Assembly: GCA_017514645.1 (NCBI GenBank)
Contig: JAFWJP010000220.1
Span: forward strand, 1-7,415
Direction: 5' to 3'
DNA: 7,415 nt
From: Solobacterium sp.
Lineage (GTDB): Bacteria > Bacillota_I > Bacilli_A > Erysipelotrichales > Erysipelotrichaceae
A model generated the notes under the pieces. The model searched no databases. It saw nothing but the letters and a program-made list of their open reading frames with translations, and had not been told where the DNA came from. Both the position numbers and the translations under genes were made by a program. How positions within the stretch are numbered: position 1 is the stretch's first letter; each line of letters begins with the position of its first letter. Shown here piece after piece: positions 1 through 7,415 of the stretch.

Positions 1-77
1 ACAACGGTGATATCTCCTCCTTCATCCCGGATGTGATCCTGGATGAGATCAGGGAAAAACTGGCAAGACAGTCCTGA
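1..77 (+). CDS. C-terminal end of an unidentified upstream protein (partial)
   Basis: One reading frame is open from the window edge (first full codon at base 3) to a TGA at 75-77. It gives 24 residues ending in IPDVILDEIREKLARQS, a plausible amphipathic C-terminal helix. It is followed at once by an intrinsic terminator on the same strand, which fits the end of a transcription unit separate from the heat-shock operon. In other Firmicutes hemW or lepA often lies upstream of hrcA, but this tail does not obviously resemble the end of either, so I assign no function. The other two forward frames hit stops within the first 36 bases. Confidence 0.55.
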   Translation, partial: NGDISSFIPDVILDEIREKLARQS

Positions 78-92
78 CGGACAATGACACTG

Positions 93-121
93 ACGATCCT
101 GAAACAGGGTCGTTTTTCTTT
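93..121 (+). terminator. Rho-independent terminator of the upstream gene
   Basis: The arms ACGATCCTG (93-101) and CAGGGTCGT (105-113) pair over 9 bp with one G-T wobble and a three-base AAA loop. A T-rich tract (TTTTTCTTT, 113-121) follows. The T tract is only on the plus-strand side, so it acts on rightward transcription. It starts 15 bases after the stop at 75-77 and ends 15 bases before the first CIRCE, so it insulates the heat-shock promoter from read-through. Confidence 0.9.
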
Positions 122-136
122 CGGAAAGAATACTTT

Positions 137-163
137 TTAGCAGTGGTTTGTTGACTGTGCTAA
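137..163. promoter_or_regulatory. CIRCE operator 1 (HrcA binding site), across the -35 box
   Basis: TTAGCAGTG (137-145), a 9-base spacer and CTGTGCTAA (155-163) match the CIRCE consensus TTAGCACTC-N9-GAGTGCTAA at 14 of 18 arm positions. The outer TTAGCA and TGCTAA are intact and the spacing is exact. The -35 hexamer TTGACT (151-156) lies inside the spacer and the first bases of the right arm, so bound HrcA would block RNA polymerase. It is the weaker of the two sites by consensus match. Confidence 0.88.
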
Positions 164-179
164 AAACATGGGGTATACT
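151..179 (+). promoter_or_regulatory. Sigma-A type promoter of the hrcA operon
   Basis: TTGACT (151-156) and TATACT (174-179) each differ from the consensus by one base and are separated by the ideal 17 bp. Transcription would start near A186 or G187, giving a leader of about 37 bases before hrcA. The promoter is flanked and overlapped by two CIRCE elements. It is near consensus, so expression should be strong when HrcA is released. I see no other convincing promoter in the operon. Confidence 0.88.
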
Positions 180-180
180 G

Positions 181-207
181 TTAGCAGTCGAAAGGGCGGA
201 ATGCTAA
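181..207. promoter_or_regulatory. CIRCE operator 2 (HrcA binding site), at the transcription start
   Basis: TTAGCAGTC (181-189), a 9-base spacer and GAATGCTAA (199-207) match the CIRCE consensus at 16 of 18 arm positions. The left arm begins one base after the -10 box and straddles the predicted start point. The right arm runs into the hrcA Shine-Dalgarno sequence AAAGGAGG (206-213). HrcA here would stop initiation or clearance. Because the left arm is only partly transcribed, a full CIRCE hairpin in the mRNA leader is unlikely. The two operators start 44 bp apart, close to four helical turns. Confidence 0.93.
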
Positions 208-222
208 AGGAGGCGGAGAACT

Positions 223-1243
223 ATGTTGACACCGAGACGGATCGAGATCTTCAAAGCGATCGTTGACGAATATATCCAGACAGCGGAACCGGTCGGTTCC
301 AAAGCGCTTCAGCAAAAATATCATCTGCCGTACTCCAGCGCTACGATCCGGAACGACATGATGGCTCTGGAGGAAATGGGCTATCTGGAAAAGGTCCATA
401 CATCCAGCGGCAGGATCCCGAGTACAGCCGGGTACAAGTTCTACTGTGAGAATCTGCTGGAGAATGCAGCGCTAGACAACAAGATGCAGGTAGCGATCCG
501 GCAGGCGTTCGACACAACGAACATGAATATCGAAGAAGCAGTGCACCTGTCCTGTCAGGTCCTCTCGGACATGACGAACATGACGGCAGGGGCAATCGGT
601 CCGGATGCGAAGAACCAGCATCTGGCACACATCAAGCTGTTCCCGATCGATGAAAGGAACGCAGTGTGTGTCTTCATTACCGATTCCGGGCATTCGGAGA
701 CCAAGACATTCCACTTTGATGAAGACGTCCTGGTGCAGGATATCGAAAGCTGTACGGAGATCCTGAATTCCCACCTGAAAGGCGTCGCGATCTCGGATCT
801 GCCGCAGAAGATGGAGGAGCTCAAGCCGCAGTTCACAATGCTTGTCAAACGGCATGAAACGCTGTTTGCGGCGTTTGTAAAAGCATTCGTGAAGTTCGCA
901 AACGAGAACGTGTACTTCTCCGGCAAGGACCGGATGCTCTATCAGCCGGAATTCGAGGATATCGACAAGCTGAAGAAGCTGATGGGTATGCTGGAGGATA
1001 CGGAGAACTGGCGGACGATGGACAGCAATGAACGGGCTGTAGCGGTGCGCAGCGATAAGCGGTCGGAACTGACATGGGTCGATGACGTTGCGATCGTACG
1101 TACAAAATTCCATATCAACGACGTGGAATCCGGTCAGCTGATGGTCGTAGGACCGAGCCGGATGAACTATGACAAGGTCATCTCAATGCTGGAATACGCA
1201 GTATCCATCATTGAAAACATCTATTCTAACAACGGAGGCAGGG

Positions 1244-1251
<8 letters not shown>
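223..1251 (+). CDS. hrcA: Heat-inducible transcription repressor HrcA
   Basis: HrcA is the dimeric repressor that binds CIRCE and shuts off chaperone operons. It depends on GroE for its active fold and so senses chaperone load. The 342 residues match the usual length. Residues 1-75 form the winged helix-turn-helix domain, with TIRNDMMALEEMGYLEK (41-57) and the HTSSGRIPS turn (59-67). A central GAF-like and dimerisation region follows, and the family C-terminal motif GPSRMNYDKV is at 310-319. The ATG at 223 follows AAAGGAGG (206-213) with 9 bases of spacing, and the family's N-terminal sequence begins right there. It is the first gene of the operon and both CIRCE sites lie just upstream, so it is autoregulated. 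Its last 8 bases overlap grpE. No key feature is missing. Confidence 0.97.
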
Positions 1252-4888
<3,637 letters not shown>

Positions 4889-4903
4889 AAAGGCGGAAGG
4901 TAT

Positions 4904-6043
4904 ATGGCCGATAAAAGAGACTACTATGAAGTGCTCGGAGTACCGAAGAGCGCGACAGAAGATGAAATAAAAAAGGCGTACAGAAGCCTTGCAAAGAAAT
5001 ATCATCCGGATGTAAACAAAGCTCCTGATGCAGAGGAGAAGTTCAAGGAGATCAATGAAGCCTACGAAGTTCTGCGCGATGAGAACAAGCGTAAAGCATA
5101 CGATCAGTTCGGCTTTGCCGGTATGGAAGGTGCACAGGCAGGCGGCGGATTCAGCGGGTTCCAGACCGGCGGATTTGATGACTTCGGGGATATTTTCTCC
5201 CAGTTCTTCGGCGGAAGCGGATTCGGCGGGTTCGGCGGAGGACAGTCCTACCGCAACAATCAGCCGATAAAGGGCGAAAATACCGTGCGTCAGATCGATA
5301 TTGATTTCATGGATGCCTGCTTCGGCAAGACCATGGAATTCAACGTGGATGTGGATGAGACCTGCCCTGACTGCAACGGCAGCGGTGCAGCAAGTCCGAG
5401 CGATATTGAGACCTGTCCGACCTGCCACGGGTCAGGAACGGTCGTTACCCAGCGCAGAACGATGCTCGGAGTCATGCAGACGCAGGGCGTATGTCCGGAC
5501 TGCCGCGGTACGGGTAAGAAGATCCGCAAGGTCTGCCCGCACTGCCGGGGAAAGGGCTACAATACCAACCGTTCCCGCATTACGGTCAATATTCCGGCCG
5601 GTATCAATGACGGACAGAGCATCCGGGTTGCCGGCAAGGGTGAACGTGGTCTGAACGGCGGTCCGAACGGCGATCTGTACCTGCAGGTCAATGTCAAGCC
5701 GCATAAGGTTTTTGAACGGGAAGGTCAGAACATCCTCCTGGAGATTCCGGTGACGGCTGTTGACGCTACACTGGGCACGGAGATCGATGTCCCGACGATC
5801 CACGGGGATGTCAGGATGAAGATCGATGCGGGGACCCAGGACGGCAAGATCCTGCGGCTCAAGGGCAAGGGTGTGCCGAGTCTCAGGGGCGGTGCCAATG
5901 GTGATCAGCTCTGTACGGTGAAGATCACAGTCGATAAAAACCTGACTGCAAGGGAGAAGGAACTGTACCGGGAACTGCAGAAACTGCAGGGCAACCAGAA
6001 CAAGGAGACGATCTGGGATAAATTCCGCAAGCAGTTCCAGTAA
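4904..6043 (+). CDS. dnaJ: Co-chaperone DnaJ (Hsp40, type I)
   Basis: DnaJ delivers unfolded clients to DnaK and stimulates its ATPase. It has 379 residues, the normal length. The J domain (about 5-70) carries the HPD motif at H34-P35-D36. The Gly/Phe-rich linker is about 71-113. The zinc domain has four CxxCxGxG repeats: CPDCNGSG (154-161), CPTCHGSG (171-178), CPDCRGTG (197-204) and CPHCRGKG (211-218), with all eight Cys present. Two beta-barrel substrate domains (from about 222) and the C-terminal dimerisation region complete a type I DnaJ. AAGGCGG (4890-4896) lies 7 bases before the ATG, and the gene starts 15 bases after the deacetylase stop with no promoter between. In many Firmicutes dnaJ follows dnaK directly; here one gene separates them. 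Confidence 0.97.
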   Translation: MADKRDYYEVLGVPKSATEDEIKKAYRSLAKKYHPDVNKAPDAEEKFKEINEAYEVLRDENKRKAYDQFGFAGMEGAQAGGGFSGFQTGGFDDFGDIFSQFFGGSGFGGFGGGQSYRNNQPIKGENTVRQIDIDFMDACFGKTMEFNVDVDETCPDCNGSGAASPSDIETCPTCHGSGTVVTQRRTMLGVMQTQGVCPDCRGTGKKIRKVCPHCRGKGYNTNRSRITVNIPAGINDGQSIRVAGKGERGLNGGPNGDLYLQVNVKPHKVFEREGQNILLEIPVTAVDATLGTEIDVPTIHGDVRMKIDAGTQDGKILRLKGKGVPSLRGGANGDQLCTVKITVDKNLTAREKELYRELQKLQGNQNKETIWDKFRKQFQ

Positions 6044-6076
6044 TTTCACGGGACTTATGTTCCGGGAGGTGACGCA

Positions 6077-7415
6077 ATGAATGTAGAACAGATGACGGAA
6101 CAGCTTCAGCAGATCATCATCAGTGCCCTCGGCAGAGCGCAGCAGAAGCACTGCAGTGAACTGACGATCGAGCATGTACTCGCTTCCATACTGGAAAGCG
6201 ATGCTGCAGACGGGATCTGGAAGCGTCTCAATATCGACAAGAAGACCATGGCTGATGTGGTTGCCCAGAAGGAAGAGAAGCTTCCTGTGGTATCCGGCAG
6301 CGCACAGCCGAATATATCAAGATATCTGAATGATGCGTACAACTACGCGCTCGGATTCATGAGCGACGCAGGAGACCGCTACATGAGTACAGGTGCACTG
6401 CTGTGGGGAATCTTCCGCTGTGATGCGCCGGTATCACTGGATCTTCGTACGCAGTTCGATATCACCGCCGATGATGTGAAGAAGGCGGAAATGGAGAGGA
6501 GAGGTGGAATGAAAATGGATGAAACGACCAATGAAAGCCAGCTCGATGCTTTGGAAAAATACGGACATGATATTGTCCAGGATGTGCGGGAAGGCCGCAA
6601 GGATCCGGTCATCGGCAGGGACGAAGAGATCCGCCGTGTCATTGAGATCCTTTCCCGGAAGACCAAGAACAATCCTGTACTGATCGGTGAACCCGGTGTC
6701 GGCAAGACTGCGATCGTAGAGGGTCTTGCCTGGCGGATCTACAATGGTGATGTTCCGCAGGGGCTGAAGGACAAGCGCCTGATCGAACTGGATATGGGTG
6801 CTTTGATCGCCGGAGCGAAATACCGCGGTGAATTTGAAGAGCGCCTCAAGGGTGTCCTGAACCAGGTGAAGGAAGCAGACGGCAGCATCATTCTGTTCAT
6901 TGATGAGATCCACAACCTGGTCGGTGCCGGAAAGACGGAAGGCTCCATGGATGCCGCAAATCTGCTCAAACCGATGCTGGCAAGAGGCGAACTCAAATGC
7001 ATCGGTGCTACAACGTTCGATGAATACCGGAAGTACATTGAAAAGGACCGGGCACTGGAACGCCGCTTCCAGCGTGTGCAGGTCAGCGAGCCGAGTGTTG
7101 AAGATACGATCTCCATTCTGAGAGGACTGAAGGACCGTTTTGAAAGCCATCATGGTGTCGAAATCAAGGATGATGCGATCATAGCGGCAGCTGTTCTCTC
7201 CAACCGCTACATTACCGACCGGTATCTGCCGGATAAGGCGATCGATCTCATCGATGAAGCCTGTGCAACGATCCGTGTGGAGATGGATTCCGTGCCGGCT
7301 GATCTCGATGAACTCAATCGGCGGATCATGACCCTGAAGATCGAGAGTACATCGCTGAAGGGCGAGAGTGATGCCAGGGCAGTGGAACGGCGGGATGCCA
7401 TTGACGCTGAGCTGG
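6077..7415 (+). CDS. clpB: ATP-dependent disaggregase ClpB (Hsp100), N-terminal half, cut by the window end
   Basis: ClpB is a hexameric AAA+ motor that threads aggregated proteins, working with DnaK. The window holds 446 codons of the roughly 860 expected. Residues 1-140 are the double-repeat N domain. The first AAA+ module has Walker A GEPGVGKT (204-211), Walker B ILFIDEIH (D276, E277) and the arginine pair R329-R330 in ALERRF. The reading frame then enters the coiled-coil middle domain at [20 protein letters not shown], which identifies ClpB and not ClpC or ClpA. GGAGGTGA (6065-6072) precedes ATG 6077, 33 bases after dnaJ, so it is probably part of the HrcA-controlled transcript. I see no CIRCE or CtsR site of its own. 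The N domain is more divergent than the AAA+ module. A second in-frame start is described separately. Confidence 0.95.
   Translation, partial: MNVEQMTEQLQQIIISALGRAQQKHCSELTIEHVLASILESDAADGIWKRLNIDKKTMADVVAQKEEKLPVVSGSAQPNISRYLNDAYNYALGFMSDAGDRYMSTGALLWGIFRCDAPVSLDLRTQFDITADDVKKAEMERRGGMKMDETTNESQLDALEKYGHDIVQDVREGRKDPVIGRDEEIRRVIEILSRKTKNNPVLIGEPGVGKTAIVEGLAWRIYNGDVPQGLKDKRLIELDMGALIAGAKYRGEFEERLKGVLNQVKEADGSIILFIDEIHNLVGAGKTEGSMDAANLLKPMLARGELKCIGATTFDEYRKYIEKDRALERRFQRVQVSEPSVEDTISILRGLKDRFESHHGVEIKDDAIIAAAVLSNRYITDRYLPDKAIDLIDEACATIRVEMDSVPADLDELNRRIMTLKIESTSLKGESDARAVERRDAIDAEL
6497..6517 (+). promoter_or_regulatory. Internal ribosome site and start codons for a short ClpB isoform
   Basis: Inside clpB, a purine-rich run holds AGGAGA (6497-6502) and GAGGTG (6501-6506). 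It is followed by two in-frame ATGs: 6509-6511 (Met145, 6 bases after the first motif) and 6515-6517 (Met147, 8 bases after the second). Initiation here would give a ClpB lacking the N domain but keeping both AAA+ modules. E. coli ClpB is known to start a second isoform at Val149. Aligning RGGMKM here with RGGESV there puts Met147 exactly at that position. Use of this start is inferred. Confidence 0.65.

Noticed and set aside
75..101. Repeated TGAC words between the upstream gene and the terminator
   Set aside because: They are four bases long, unevenly spaced and few. Chance explains them.
146..176. Sigma-B-like promoter (GTTTGT with GGGTAT)
   Set aside because: The gap between the two elements is 19 bases, too wide for sigma-B, and the overlapping sigma-A elements have ideal 17 bp spacing.
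1169..1243. Upstream in-frame ATG at 1169 as the grpE start
   Set aside because: It lies within hrcA and encodes sequence unlike GrpE. The ATG at 1244 has GGAGG 5 bases ahead and the usual acidic GrpE N terminus.
6049..6064. Small hairpin (CGGGA with TTCCG) just before the clpB ribosome site
   Set aside because: It has only 5 pairs, one of them a wobble, and no T tract. It is too weak to call a terminator or a thermosensor.

Overview
The window carries one co-directional heat-shock operon from a low-to-moderate-GC Firmicute (Bacillota), read left to right: hrcA, grpE, dnaK, a lipoprotein-type polysaccharide deacetylase, dnaJ, clpB. The Firmicute assignment rests on the hrcA-first gene order, CIRCE operators, a sigma-A type promoter, strong GGAGG-type ribosome sites and the roughly 24-residue gap in the DnaK ATPase domain typical of Gram-positive DnaK. 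Having clpB next to dnaJ and apparently under the same HrcA control is compatible with Erysipelotrichia or relatives of the Mollicutes, but that narrower placement is a low-confidence guess.

Layout. Bases 1-77 are the tail of an unidentified upstream gene, closed by a clear intrinsic terminator (93-121). Bases 122-222 hold the operon control region: a consensus-like promoter (TTGACT, 17 bp, TATACT) with one CIRCE operator lying across the -35 box and a second directly after the -10 box. hrcA (223-1251) overlaps grpE (1244-1816) by 8 bases, and dnaK follows after 17 bases (1834-3642). The end of dnaK overlaps the start of a secreted lipoprotein with a NodB/CE4 deacetylase domain (about 3617-4888), and a 48-base near-perfect hairpin sits 9 bases after the dnaK stop, inside the lipoprotein's signal-peptide codons. 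dnaJ (4904-6043) follows after 15 bases and clpB (6077 to the window end, cut off in the middle domain) after 33 bases. No gene-free stretch exceeds 300 bases.

How the genes work together. HrcA represses the operon through CIRCE and is expected to be folded by GroE, which closes the feedback loop. GrpE, DnaK and DnaJ form the Hsp70 cycle, and ClpB is the disaggregase that works with DnaK. The deacetylase is the odd member: an envelope enzyme translated inside a cytosolic chaperone operon. Three points deserve most attention: the large hairpin between dnaK and the downstream genes, the deacetylase itself with its overlap into the DnaK tail, and a strong in-frame ribosome site in clpB at the place where Escherichia coli makes its N-domain-less ClpB isoform. 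Nothing here looks like a defence system, mobile element or wholly unknown multi-gene system.
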